Assembly (NCBI RefSeq): GCF_009865385.1
Contig: NZ_WWJT01000582.1
Span: forward strand, 1-47,234
Origin: Streptomyces sp. SID486
GTDB lineage: Bacteria > Actinomycetota > Actinomycetes > Streptomycetales > Streptomycetaceae
Length of the DNA: 47,234 nucleotides
Reading direction: 5' to 3'
In this document: piece after piece, positions 31,714 through 40,274 of the stretch
Position numbering within the stretch: the stretch's first letter is position 1
Layout of the letters: the number at the start of each line of letters is the position of its first letter
The notes under the pieces: model-generated
The model's database searches: none
What the model saw: only the letters and a program-made list of their open reading frames with translations
Told to the model about the DNA's origin: nothing
Program-made: the position numbers and the translations under genes

Positions 31714-33213
31714 TCAGCGCCTTCCCGGCTCGGCGGGCGGGACGATGTCGCGCTTGAGGATCTTTCCGGTGGGCCCCTTCGGCAGCGCGTCCACGATCCA
31801 GACTCTGCGCGGGTACTTGTAGGCGGCGACCTGACGCTTGACGTACTCACGCAGCTCGTCGGCCGTCGCCCGGGCGCCCGGCCTGAGAACGACCGCCGCT
31901 CCGACCTCCTCACCGAGATCGGAACCGGGGAGGCCGATCACCGCGGCGTCGGCGACCGCCGGATGCGCATAGAGCACGTCCTCGACTTCACGCGGATACA
32001 CGTTGTAGCCGCCCCGGATGATCACATCCTTCTTCCGGCCGACGATCCAGAAGTAGCCGTCCTCGTCGACCCGGCCGAGGTCGCCGGTGTGGAACCAACC
32101 GTCCCGGAACACGGCGGCGGTCTCCTCGGGGCGTTGCCAGTACCGTTTCATCACGTTGTGCCCGCGGACGGCGATCTCGCCGGTTTCCCCGCGCGGTACC
32201 TCCCTGCCGTCGTCGACCACCCGCATCGCGACGCCCGGGACCGGCGTGCCGATCGAGCCGGGCCTGGGACCGGCCTGCAGGGTGTTGAACGACGCGACAG
32301 GCGAGGTCTCCGACAGTCCGTACCCTTCGAGCACCACGCAGTCGTATGCCGCCTGGAAGGCGTGCAACACGTGGACCGGCATCGCGGCGCCACCGGAGAG
32401 GGACACGCGCAGCCGGGAGTCGGAGCGGGCGCCCGGGCCGGGTTGCCGCAGCATCCTGCTGAACACCGTCGGCACCCCGGCGAAGACGGTCACCCCGTGC
32501 TCGCCGATGACGCCTCGCGCCCGTGCGGCGTCGAAGCGGGGCAGAAGGGTGAGGCAGGCGCCGGAGCGGACGGCGGCGTTGAGAGTGCAGGTCTGCCCGA
32601 ACGCGTGGAACAGCGGCAGCCCACCGAAGATCACATCGTCAGGGGTGAGCCGGAGCAACTCGGTGGCCACGACGCCGCAGTTGCGGATGAGGTTGGCGTG
32701 GGTCAGTTCGGCGCCCTTCGGCTCACCGGTCGTTCCCGAGGTGTAGAGGATCACCGCGGTGTCGTCCTCATGCCGGGCGGTCGGTTCCGCGAGGGAGGGA
32801 GCGGACGCCGGCAGTTCGTCGAAGGTCTCGGGACCGACGACGATCGTCTCGGCCCCGGCTCGCCCCGCACCGGTCCGCGCCTCGTCGGCGCAGCCGTGCC
32901 AGCACAACAGGAGCCGGGCGCCCGAGTCGCCGAGGTAGTAGGCGATCTCGCCGGACTTGAGCAGGGGGTTCATGGGAACGACGATCCCGCCGGCCCTGAG
33001 TACGCCGAAGTAGGCGAGGGCGAACTCCGGTACGTTCGGCAGCATGATGGCCACCCGCACGCCGGGTCCCACGCCATGGTCTCGGAGCAGTCCGGCTGTG
33101 CGGGCACTCCTCTGATCGAGCGTGCGATAGGAAACGGTGACGTCCCCGAGACGGAGCGCGGTGCGCCCCGGATGAGCCCGCGCGCTTCTCACCACGAGGA
33201 ATGCGAGGTTCAT
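31714..33213 (-). CDS. AMP-forming acyl-CoA synthetase/ligase
   Basis: 499 residues; the ATG at 33213 follows AGGAG. ANL-superfamily motifs are complete: AVILYTSGTTGEPKGAELTH (P-loop), YGLSETSP, WFHTGDLGRVDEDGYFWIVG, RKKDVIIRGGYNVYPREVED and the final catalytic lysine in GPTGKILKRDI. It activates a carboxylic acid as acyl-AMP and then acyl-CoA. It is divergent from the PucR-type regulator (417-base gap) and belongs with the CoA-linked genes to 41.7 kb. It probably primes the substrate of that pathway. Fatty, aromatic or branched acid substrates cannot be told apart. Confidence 0.9.
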   Translation of the reverse strand: MNLAFLVVRSARAHPGRTALRLGDVTVSYRTLDQRSARTAGLLRDHGVGPGVRVAIMLPNVPEFALAYFGVLRAGGIVVPMNPLLKSGEIAYYLGDSGARLLLCWHGCADEARTGAGRAGAETIVVGPETFDELPASAPSLAEPTARHEDDTAVILYTSGTTGEPKGAELTHANLIRNCGVVATELLRLTPDDVIFGGLPLFHAFGQTCTLNAAVRSGACLTLLPRFDAARARGVIGEHGVTVFAGVPTVFSRMLRQPGPGARSDSRLRVSLSGGAAMPVHVLHAFQAAYDCVVLEGYGLSETSPVASFNTLQAGPRPGSIGTPVPGVAMRVVDDGREVPRGETGEIAVRGHNVMKRYWQRPEETAAVFRDGWFHTGDLGRVDEDGYFWIVGRKKDVIIRGGYNVYPREVEDVLYAHPAVADAAVIGLPGSDLGEEVGAAVVLRPGARATADELREYVKRQVAAYKYPRRVWIVDALPKGPTGKILKRDIVPPAEPGRR

Positions 33214-33630
33214 GTCAGCTCCTGTCCTTCGTGCTCCATCCGATCGCACTCCGGCCCCGCGGACCGCGCCGCCGTCGTCCGGTGCCGGCCCCCGCCCTGC
33301 GAGTCAGCTGAACGACGAGGAGGATGCGGTCCCTCCCGCCGAGAGGCCACCGGCACGGCGCTGATCGCCGACGAGTCGGCCGCGGTCGGTGTTCCGCCAG
33401 ACGGGCCCACCCGTGAAACTCCCGAGGTGAAGGATTGGGTGAAGGAATTCCCCCGGTAACCAGAGAATAGGTACGAACCGCACGACGACCACTGGATGCG
33501 CGGTACGACCTTCGGGTGGGAATTGGTGCCGACGGCACAATCCGTCGGCGGCACGGGCGCAGGACCGCTGGAGAGTACGGCGTCGAGGCCAGCAGCGGAG
33601 AGGTCGCGGACCGCCCTGTAGGGTTGACTC
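33214..33630. other. Divergent regulatory gap between ligase and PucR genes
   Basis: 417 bases without a credible gene on either strand. The part near 33430-33500 is AT-richer than the surroundings (GGGGAATTCCTTCACCCAAT on the minus strand) and probably holds promoters. I see no clear repeat or operator. Confidence 0.4.
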
Positions 33631-34893
33631 ATGGCTGCGGAGCACCCTGAGGCCGCAAAACAACTGTCCGTGGTCGCGGAGAACCTGGGGTCACACCTTC
33701 CGGAGGTCAGCCGCGACATAGGCGACCATGTGATCGCCGAGATACCCGAGCTGAGGGGCGACGCAACCGTCGTCAGAATTCTGCGGGCGAGCATCGCGGA
33801 AAATGTCTCCACGTTGCTGCACATCTTCGAGAACGACATACCCGTCGAAAAGACAGAGGCTCCGGTAGCCGCTCTTGAATACGCCCGGAGGCTGGCTCAG
33901 CGAGGTATCTCTCTCAGCGCGATGGTCAGGGCCTACCGGATCGGGCACTGGCGTTTTCTGCAGTGGTGCCTGGACGAACTCAGCCGTCAGAACGCCGAGG
34001 AGGAACTGGCGACCGCGACCAACCGGCGCATGCTGCACGTGAGCTTCGGCTACATCGACCGCGTGACCGAACATGTCATCGAGGTCTACCAGCAGGAACG
34101 CGATCACTGGCTGCTCAGTCAGACCGCCGCGCGAGCCGCGCGCGTGCGGGACATCCTCACCGAGAAGAACGTCGACCCCGACCGGGCTGAGCCCGCCCTC
34201 GGCCACCGTCTCCGCCAGAACCACCTCGGACTGGTCGTCTGGTCGCCCGCACTGAAGAGTGAGGGCGAGGGACTCGCCCTGCTCGACCGGATCACCAATG
34301 AGATCGCCCGACGGCTCGACTGCCCCGCCAGGCCGCTGTTCGTCCCCCGGGATGCGCTCCTCTCCTGGGCTTGGCTACCGCTCGGCTCGCACAGCGACGT
34401 CTCCTGGCAACAGCTGGCGGACGCCGTCGAGCGCAGCGATCCTTCCGTGCACGTGTGCGCTGGATGCGTGGGCTACGGCATCGAGGGATTCCGCTCCACG
34501 CACCGACAGGCGGTGCGCACCCAGGAACTGGCGTCAGCGGCCGACCCGGCCCCCCAGTTCACCGGCTTCGCCACGGTCGCTCCGATCGCCTTGATGTCCA
34601 CGAACATCGACGACCTGCGCGCCTGGGTATGGGGCATCCTCGGCCCGTTGGCCGTCGACGACGAGAACTCGGCGCGGCTCCGTGAGACGGCACAGATCTT
34701 CCTGGACACGAACTGCAGTTACACCGCTACCGCCAGCACTCAGATCCTGCACAAGAACACCGTCCAGTACCGCATCCGCAAGGCCGAGGAAATCATGGGA
34801 CACCCTGTTCAGAAGGGGCACACCGATCTGGAAGTGGCGCTGCGCGCCGTTCAGTACCTCGGCTCGACGCTCCTTCGCACCCGCTCCGCCTGA
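33631..34893 (+). CDS. PucR/CdaR-family transcriptional regulator
   Basis: 420 residues. The N-terminal part (about 15-160) is helical and RsbRD-like (ISLSAMVRAYRIGHWRFLQW, VTEHVIEVYQQERDHWLLSQ). The middle has the GGDEF-related fold typical of the family (about 190-310). The C-terminal HTH_30 domain is clear: LRETAQIFLDTNCSYTATAS, TQILHKNTVQYRIRKAEEIM. PucR-type proteins activate catabolic genes on sensing a substrate. It is divergent from the acyl-CoA ligase and converges on the ThDP-enzyme operon with an 18-base gap, so it is the probable local regulator of the 31.7-41.7 kb locus. Confidence 0.9.
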   Translation: MAAEHPEAAKQLSVVAENLGSHLPEVSRDIGDHVIAEIPELRGDATVVRILRASIAENVSTLLHIFENDIPVEKTEAPVAALEYARRLAQRGISLSAMVRAYRIGHWRFLQWCLDELSRQNAEEELATATNRRMLHVSFGYIDRVTEHVIEVYQQERDHWLLSQTAARAARVRDILTEKNVDPDRAEPALGHRLRQNHLGLVVWSPALKSEGEGLALLDRITNEIARRLDCPARPLFVPRDALLSWAWLPLGSHSDVSWQQLADAVERSDPSVHVCAGCVGYGIEGFRSTHRQAVRTQELASAADPAPQFTGFATVAPIALMSTNIDDLRAWVWGILGPLAVDDENSARLRETAQIFLDTNCSYTATASTQILHKNTVQYRIRKAEEIMGHPVQKGHTDLEVALRAVQYLGSTLLRTRSA

Positions 34894-34911
34894 CATACCC
34901 GGGGCCGCGCC

Positions 34912-36522
34912 CTACAGCATGGCTGTCTGGGGCTGTGTGGCGACCACGATGACGGTGGTGGTGCCGGCGGTCAGACCCGCCTTGAACTCGCGCTCCAGAT
35001 CCTCGGTCGTCTCCACGTCCACGGCACGGCATCCGAAACCGCGGGCCACGGAGGCGATGTCCAGGCCGGGCAGGTCCAGCCCCGGGACGCCCGGAGTCTC
35101 CTCCAGTACGGCGAACGACTTGAGGATGGAGTACTCCCGGTTCCGCATGACCACGTACACGATCGGGAGACTGTGCTGCGCCGCCGTCCAGACGGCCTGC
35201 ACGGAGTACTGGAAGGAACCGTCGCCGATCAGACCGACCACCGGTCGTTCGACACCCCTGGCCCGGTCGCCCAGCGCGACTCCCACCGCCGCAGGGGTGC
35301 CCCAGCCGATGCCTCCGCTGGCCGTCGCGAAGAACGAGCCGGTCCTGACCGTGGGAAGCCATTCCACCTGCTGCGCCATCGTGGAGGTCGACTCGTTGAC
35401 GACGACCGCGTCGGGCGGCCGGACCCTGCTCAGGGCGGCGTAGACCTCCGGCGGGGTGAGCGGGCTGTTCGGCACCTGGGGCAGCACACCGGGCCGCGCC
35501 ATCGGCTCGGGCACGGTGCGTGCGGATCCCTCCGTGACCATGTCCAGGAGCAGCTCGACAGCCGTCCTGGGATCGCCGATGAGGCTGTCGCCCACGCGGG
35601 CCGCCGCGGCGACATCGGGGTCCGCGGTGATCTGCAGCAGCTCGGTGCCCGCGGGCAGGTAGTCGCCGGGCACGTAGGGGTAGTACCGGAAGACCTCCGC
35701 GCCGATCACCACCACCAGGTCGTGCCCGGTCAGCCGCTCGCTGACGGTCTTCACCGACATGCCCAGCGGGCCGCCGAAGAGAGGGTGGTCCTCCGGAAAG
35801 GAAGCACGGTCCAGCAGCGGGGCGCCGTAGACGGCCGCGCGCAGCTTCTCCGCCAGGGCGACGGCCCCGTCCCAGCCGCCACCGCGGTCGACCTCCGGTC
35901 CGAAGACCAGCGCGGGCCGCCGACTCGCGGAGATACGGCCGGCGAAGCCGCGCAGCCGCTCCGTGTCGGGGGCGACACGGTCGCTCACCGTCCGCACCCG
36001 GGTGAAGCCGGACAGGGGCCGCTTCCAGTCGTCCATGGGAATCGACAGGTAGACCGGACCCGCCGGCGGCTGCAACGCCTTGGCGTAGGCCCGCATGAAA
36101 GCCTCGGGGACGTCTTCGGCGCGGGCCGGCTCGTAGGCCCACTTCACCCACGGCTTCGGCAGCGTGGTGGCCTCGCGGTTGCCGAGATACGGCTCTCCGA
36201 TGACCAGTTCCCGGTGCTGCTGACCCGTGGTGACGATCAGGGGCGTGTTTCCGTGGTAGGCCGCTACCAGGTTGCCCACGGCGTTGCCCAGCCCGGCTGA
36301 GGAGTGCACGTTGACCAGCGCGGGGTGGCGGGTCACCTGAGCGTAGGCGTCCGCCATCGCGACGACGGACGCCTCCTGCAGGGCCAGGACGTAGGTGAAA
36401 TCGTCGGGGAAGTCCTGCAGGAACGTCTGCTCGGTGGATCCGGGATTACCGAAAACGGTGGTGAGTCCGAGGGTCCGCAGCAGATCGTAGGTCACGCTTC
36501 GGACAGTGGATTGTCCAGTCAT
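34912..36522 (-). CDS. Benzoylformate decarboxylase-like ThDP enzyme
   Basis: 536 residues, close to the 528 of Pseudomonas MdlC. NPGSTEQTFL has the Ser29 matching MdlC Ser26, ALQEASVVAMADAYA the cofactor-activating Glu50, and VNVHSSAGLGNAVG the catalytic His73 (His70 of MdlC). The ThDP motif is GDGSFQYSVQAVWTAAQHSL...MRN (433-461). The second catalytic His of MdlC (His281, in FRYHQYDPG, from memory) is Tyr281 here (FRYYPYVPGDYL), so reaction or specificity may differ. It is the last gene of the operon on this strand, 119 bases after the enoyl-CoA hydratase. It could decarboxylate a 2-oxo acid or act as a lyase. Confidence 0.85.
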   Translation of the reverse strand: MTGQSTVRSVTYDLLRTLGLTTVFGNPGSTEQTFLQDFPDDFTYVLALQEASVVAMADAYAQVTRHPALVNVHSSAGLGNAVGNLVAAYHGNTPLIVTTGQQHRELVIGEPYLGNREATTLPKPWVKWAYEPARAEDVPEAFMRAYAKALQPPAGPVYLSIPMDDWKRPLSGFTRVRTVSDRVAPDTERLRGFAGRISASRRPALVFGPEVDRGGGWDGAVALAEKLRAAVYGAPLLDRASFPEDHPLFGGPLGMSVKTVSERLTGHDLVVVIGAEVFRYYPYVPGDYLPAGTELLQITADPDVAAAARVGDSLIGDPRTAVELLLDMVTEGSARTVPEPMARPGVLPQVPNSPLTPPEVYAALSRVRPPDAVVVNESTSTMAQQVEWLPTVRTGSFFATASGGIGWGTPAAVGVALGDRARGVERPVVGLIGDGSFQYSVQAVWTAAQHSLPIVYVVMRNREYSILKSFAVLEETPGVPGLDLPGLDIASVARGFGCRAVDVETTEDLEREFKAGLTAGTTTVIVVATQPQTAML

Positions 36523-36641
36523 CGTCGGACGCCCTTTCTTGCGATGAGGAAACGGCTGTTCTTGCGATACGGGGAATGGCTGTGCGTGTGGGGTGAGACC
36601 TCGGCGAGGTCCGTGCACACGCCTGTCGGCCGGCCCCGGTG

Positions 36642-37421
36642 TCAGCGGCCCTGCCAGTGCGGCGGGCGCCTTTCGATGAAGGCACGGGCGCCCTCCCGTG
36701 CGTCGTGGGAGGCCAGCACCGGTGCGACGATCCGGTCCTGCTCGACGAAGGCGTCCTGGTCGCTGAAGGCTCGCCGCTCGTTGACGACGCGTTTGACCGC
36801 CGCCACGGCCAGGGGCGCGTTGTGCGCGATACCGGTGGCAAGTTCAAGGGCCCGCTGCACAGCGTGTCCCGGTTCCGTGAGGTGATTGACCAGGCCGAAC
36901 CGCTCGGCGCGCTCGGCGGGCAGAGGATCACCGGTGAGCAGCAGCTCCAGGGCGATGTTGCGCGGGATCCGCTCGGGCAGGCGCACCATGCCTCCCTCGG
37001 GCGGCACGATGCCGTAGTGGACCTCGGTCTGGCCGAAGGTGGCGTCCCGCGCGGCCACGATCATGTCGCAGGCGAGCGCCATCTCGGTTCCGCCACCCAG
37101 CGCATAGCCCTCGACGGCGGCGATGAGAGGGGTCCTCGTCCCGCCGCGGGTGATGCCGGCGAAGCCCCGTCCTTCGATGATGGGAGTGTCTCCGGCCGCG
37201 AAGGCCTTGAGGTCCATGCCGGCGCTGAAGACGCCGCCCGCCCCGCAGATGATGCCGACCATGAGGTCGTCTCGGGACTCCAGACGGTCCACGGCGGCCG
37301 CCAAGGCCCTGGCGGTGGCACCGTCGACGGCGTTGCGGGCCTCCGGCCGGTCGATCGTGATCACGAGGATGCCGTCGTTCTCCTCGGTCCGTACGGTCGG
37401 CGTGTCCGTGGCTGCGGTCAT
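36642..37421 (-). CDS. Enoyl-CoA hydratase/isomerase (crotonase family)
   Basis: 259 residues, normal length. The oxyanion-hole segments are GVFSAGMDLKAFA and EGYALGGGTEMALACD. Both usual acidic residues are present, in GGGTEMAL and FGQTEVHYGIVPPEGG. The C-terminal helices (LAVAAVKRVVNERRAFSDQD) are typical. It would hydrate or isomerise an enoyl-CoA made by the acyl-CoA dehydrogenase in the same operon. It lies 41 bases downstream of the CoA transferase gene and 119 bases upstream of the ThDP gene. Confidence 0.92.
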   Translation of the reverse strand: MTAATDTPTVRTEENDGILVITIDRPEARNAVDGATARALAAAVDRLESRDDLMVGIICGAGGVFSAGMDLKAFAAGDTPIIEGRGFAGITRGGTRTPLIAAVEGYALGGGTEMALACDMIVAARDATFGQTEVHYGIVPPEGGMVRLPERIPRNIALELLLTGDPLPAERAERFGLVNHLTEPGHAVQRALELATGIAHNAPLAVAAVKRVVNERRAFSDQDAFVEQDRIVAPVLASHDAREGARAFIERRPPHWQGR

Positions 37422-37462
37422 GATGGTGCTCCGTTCTTCGCTCGCACTGCCGCGAGGCGGCT

Positions 37463-38680
37463 TCAGGCGACGGCTCCGGCCTTGCGCAGCTCCTTGATCC
37501 CGGCGGCGTCGAAGCCGAGGTCGTGGAGCACGGACTCGGTGTGTTCGCCCAGGTCAGGAGCCGGGCCGGGACGGACCTTCCGTTCCTGGTCCAGCCGGAC
37601 GGGACTGTCGACGGTCAGGTGCGGCTCCTCGCTGCCGTCGTCGATCGGCACGAACACCTGGTTGGCGAGGAGCTGAGGGTCCCGGGCGCACTCCTCGAGT
37701 GTCTGGACGACCCCGTACGTGAGCCCCGCGGTGTCGAGTACCTCGCGCCACTCGGCCAGGGAGCGGGCCGCGAACGTCTTGTCCAGCAGGGCGACGATTT
37801 CGGCGGCGTGGGCTCGGCGGCTCGGCGGGTCGGCGTAGCGCGGGTTCTCCACCGCCTCGGGGTGCCCGATGGCCTCGAGGAAGAGGGGGAGCTGCTTGTC
37901 CTCGTTGACGAAGACGAGGACGATCCAGCGGTCGTCCGCCGTGCGGTACACGTTCCCGAGCGCATTGGGCGGGTCGGACCGGTCCACGGGCCGAGGGGGC
38001 TTCGCGCCGACCAGCACGGCTTGCAGCCACATGCTCGCCGCCCAGGCGCCTTCGGCGAGCAGCGAGGCCGTGACGCGTGCGCCCTGGCCGGTCCTCTCCC
38101 GCCGGTACAACGCGGTCATGATGCCGGCGAACAACGTGATGGCCGTCGAGTGATCACCCGATCCGAACGCGTTCATGGCCGGCGGTACGTCCCTCTGGCG
38201 TGTGAGGTCCATCAGTCCGCTGCGCGCCCAGTACGCCGTGACGTCGAAACCGGGCAGATACGCATCCGGACCGGCCTCGCCGAAGCCGGTGACATCCGCG
38301 TAGACCAGCCGCGGATTGAGGGGGACCAGAGCGTCGTATTCCAGGCCCAGCTTCTCGCGGGTCCGCGGCGGGAAGTTGGTCACCAGCACGTCGGCCCACC
38401 GCACCAGACCTTCGAGCACGGGGCGGGCGCCGGGCGACTTGAGGTCGAGCGCGATGCTGCGCTTGTTGCGGTTGTCCAGTTGCCAGGGGTAGTTGATCCC
38501 ATCGGCATGGGGGTTGGGCGGGATGCGGCTGAGCGAACGGTACGCGTCGCCGACGTGCGGCGGTTCCACCTTCACGACGTCGGCGCCGAAGTCACCGAGT
38601 ACGGTGGCCGCGGCGGGCCCGGCGATGAAACTCGCCAGGTCGACGACGTGCAGTCCCTCCAGGAGGGGAGTGTTGCTCAT
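37463..38680 (-). CDS. Class III CoA transferase (CaiB/BaiF family)
   Basis: 405 residues; the ATG at 38680 follows AAGGAG. LEGLHVVDLASFIAGPAAAT, GADVVKVEPPHVGDAYRS and NRNKRSIALDLKSPGARPVL are family signatures. The catalytic Asp should be the one in NAFGSGDHSTAITLF. These enzymes move CoA between carboxylic acids through an aspartyl-CoA intermediate. With a separate acyl-CoA ligase in the locus, this one probably recycles CoA from product to incoming acid. It is the second gene of the minus-strand operon. Confidence 0.92.
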   Translation of the reverse strand: MSNTPLLEGLHVVDLASFIAGPAAATVLGDFGADVVKVEPPHVGDAYRSLSRIPPNPHADGINYPWQLDNRNKRSIALDLKSPGARPVLEGLVRWADVLVTNFPPRTREKLGLEYDALVPLNPRLVYADVTGFGEAGPDAYLPGFDVTAYWARSGLMDLTRQRDVPPAMNAFGSGDHSTAITLFAGIMTALYRRERTGQGARVTASLLAEGAWAASMWLQAVLVGAKPPRPVDRSDPPNALGNVYRTADDRWIVLVFVNEDKQLPLFLEAIGHPEAVENPRYADPPSRRAHAAEIVALLDKTFAARSLAEWREVLDTAGLTYGVVQTLEECARDPQLLANQVFVPIDDGSEEPHLTVDSPVRLDQERKVRPGPAPDLGEHTESVLHDLGFDAAGIKELRKAGAVA

Positions 38681-38761
38681 GACTGCTCCTTGTCTTCTGT
38701 GGAGCCGCGCGCGGTGCCTGGACGGCCCCGCCGTCTCGCGGTGCCCCGGTACACGCCCGGA

Positions 38762-40051
38762 TCAGTGGCCGGGCGCCACAGGCACGAAGGCGTTGTGGCC
38801 GGTGATGTCACGGCCGACGATCAGCGCCTGCACGGTGTCGGTGCCCTCGTAGGTGTCGATGGCCTCGATGTCGCAGAGGTGCCGGGCGACGTGGTAGTCG
38901 AGCAGGATCCCGTTGCCGCCGAGCATGTCCCGGGCGTCGGCGAGGATGGCCCGGGCCCGTTCGGTGTGGTGCATCTTGGCCAGCGCGACCCGGGGCATCG
39001 AGTACTCGCCCTGGTCCAGGAGTTGGCTGAGCCGGAACTGCATGCACAGCATGTCGGTGATGTCCGCCAGCATGCGGGAGAGCCGGTACTGGACGAGCTG
39101 GAAGGCGGCCAACGGCATCCCGAACTGCTTGCGCTGCCTGGCATAGGCCAGAGCCGTCTCGTAGCCCGCGACGGCGGCGCCGATCGACTCCCAGGCGACG
39201 CAGAAGCGCGAGGCCAGCAGGACTTTCTCGGTGTCGCGGAAGGTGTTCACGTGCGCCAGCCGCTGCTCGGCGGGTACCCGGACGTCGGTGAGGGAGATCT
39301 GCGCGTTCTGGACGCAGCGCAGAGCGGTCTTGCCCGTGATGACCCGGGCGTCGAACCCGGGCGTGCCCTTCTCGACCACGTAACCGCCCACGTGTCCGTC
39401 GTCGCCGCGAGCCCAGATGATCACGTAGTCGGCGAAGGTCGCGTTGCCGATCCACCTCTTGTGACCGTTGAGGACGTAGCAATCACCGTCCCGGCGTGCT
39501 GTCGCCTCCAGGTTCACCACGTCCGTGCCGTGCGCCGGCTCGGTGAGCCCGAAGGCTCCGATCTTCTCCAGACGTGCCATGGGCGGCAGAAAGCGCTGCT
39601 TCTGCTCCTCGGAGCCCAGGAGCCCTACCGACATCATGGCCAGGGCCGAGTGGACCCCCATGAACGTCGAAATACTCAGATCCCCCCGGGCCAGTTCGAG
39701 GATCACCAAGCCGGCCGTCAGATTGCTCATCCCCGGGGAGCCATGACCGGAGATCTGAAAGCCTGCGATGTCCAGCTGCGCCAGCTTGGGCACCAGCTCG
39801 AAGGGGAATTCCCCCCGCTCCCAGTACGGGTTGATGATCGGGGTGACTTCGGCGTCCATGAACGCGCGGACCTTCTTCCGTAGGGCCCGCTGCTCGTCGG
39901 TGAGCAGGTTGTCCAGCAGGTAGTAGTCCGTCTGTTCGGGGCCGCCCAGTACCGGCGGCTCCACTCCGGACGGTTCTCCGTCGCCGTCCGGGAGAGCGTT
40001 GTTCAGCACGGTCTGGGCCGGGTCGGCTGCCGTGCCCTGTGTCGCCTTCAT
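38762..40051 (-). CDS. Acyl-CoA dehydrogenase, glutaryl-CoA dehydrogenase-like
   Basis: 429 residues from an ATG after GGAG. It has a 45-residue N-terminal extension before the usual start (LLTDEQRALRKKVRAFMDAE). IGAFGLTEPAHGTDVVNLEA is the FAD/substrate signature. RQRKQFGMPLAAFQLVQYRL and DMLGGNGILLDYHVARHLCD follow. The catalytic base is the Glu in DTYEGTDTVQALIVGRDITG, the arrangement of glutaryl-CoA dehydrogenase. It oxidises acyl-CoA to enoyl-CoA, possibly with decarboxylation. It is the first gene of the operon and is divergent from the P450 gene with 223 bases between. Confidence 0.9.
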   Translation of the reverse strand: MKATQGTAADPAQTVLNNALPDGDGEPSGVEPPVLGGPEQTDYYLLDNLLTDEQRALRKKVRAFMDAEVTPIINPYWERGEFPFELVPKLAQLDIAGFQISGHGSPGMSNLTAGLVILELARGDLSISTFMGVHSALAMMSVGLLGSEEQKQRFLPPMARLEKIGAFGLTEPAHGTDVVNLEATARRDGDCYVLNGHKRWIGNATFADYVIIWARGDDGHVGGYVVEKGTPGFDARVITGKTALRCVQNAQISLTDVRVPAEQRLAHVNTFRDTEKVLLASRFCVAWESIGAAVAGYETALAYARQRKQFGMPLAAFQLVQYRLSRMLADITDMLCMQFRLSQLLDQGEYSMPRVALAKMHHTERARAILADARDMLGGNGILLDYHVARHLCDIEAIDTYEGTDTVQALIVGRDITGHNAFVPVAPGH

Positions 40052-40274
40052 CTTCCGCTCCGTCCGCTCGGAACCCGCTTGCGCCGGGGAGAACGACGCT
40101 AGGAGCGAGCAGCGGTGCGGTCATTGGGCGCGGAACACCAGATCCGGTCCTCTTTTGGTGTCCTTGAGCCAATCCGCCCGGGAGCGCCTGCGTGTCAGCC
40201 TGACAGCACGGCCACGGGTGCGCCGCCGCGCCACCTCTGCTGCCGTGCTGACCCGACGACCAGAGGAATCGGCC

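Noticed and set aside
37523..39883. A 786-codon open frame on the plus strand
   Set aside because: Antisense of the CoA transferase and acyl-CoA dehydrogenase genes, which have clear motifs.
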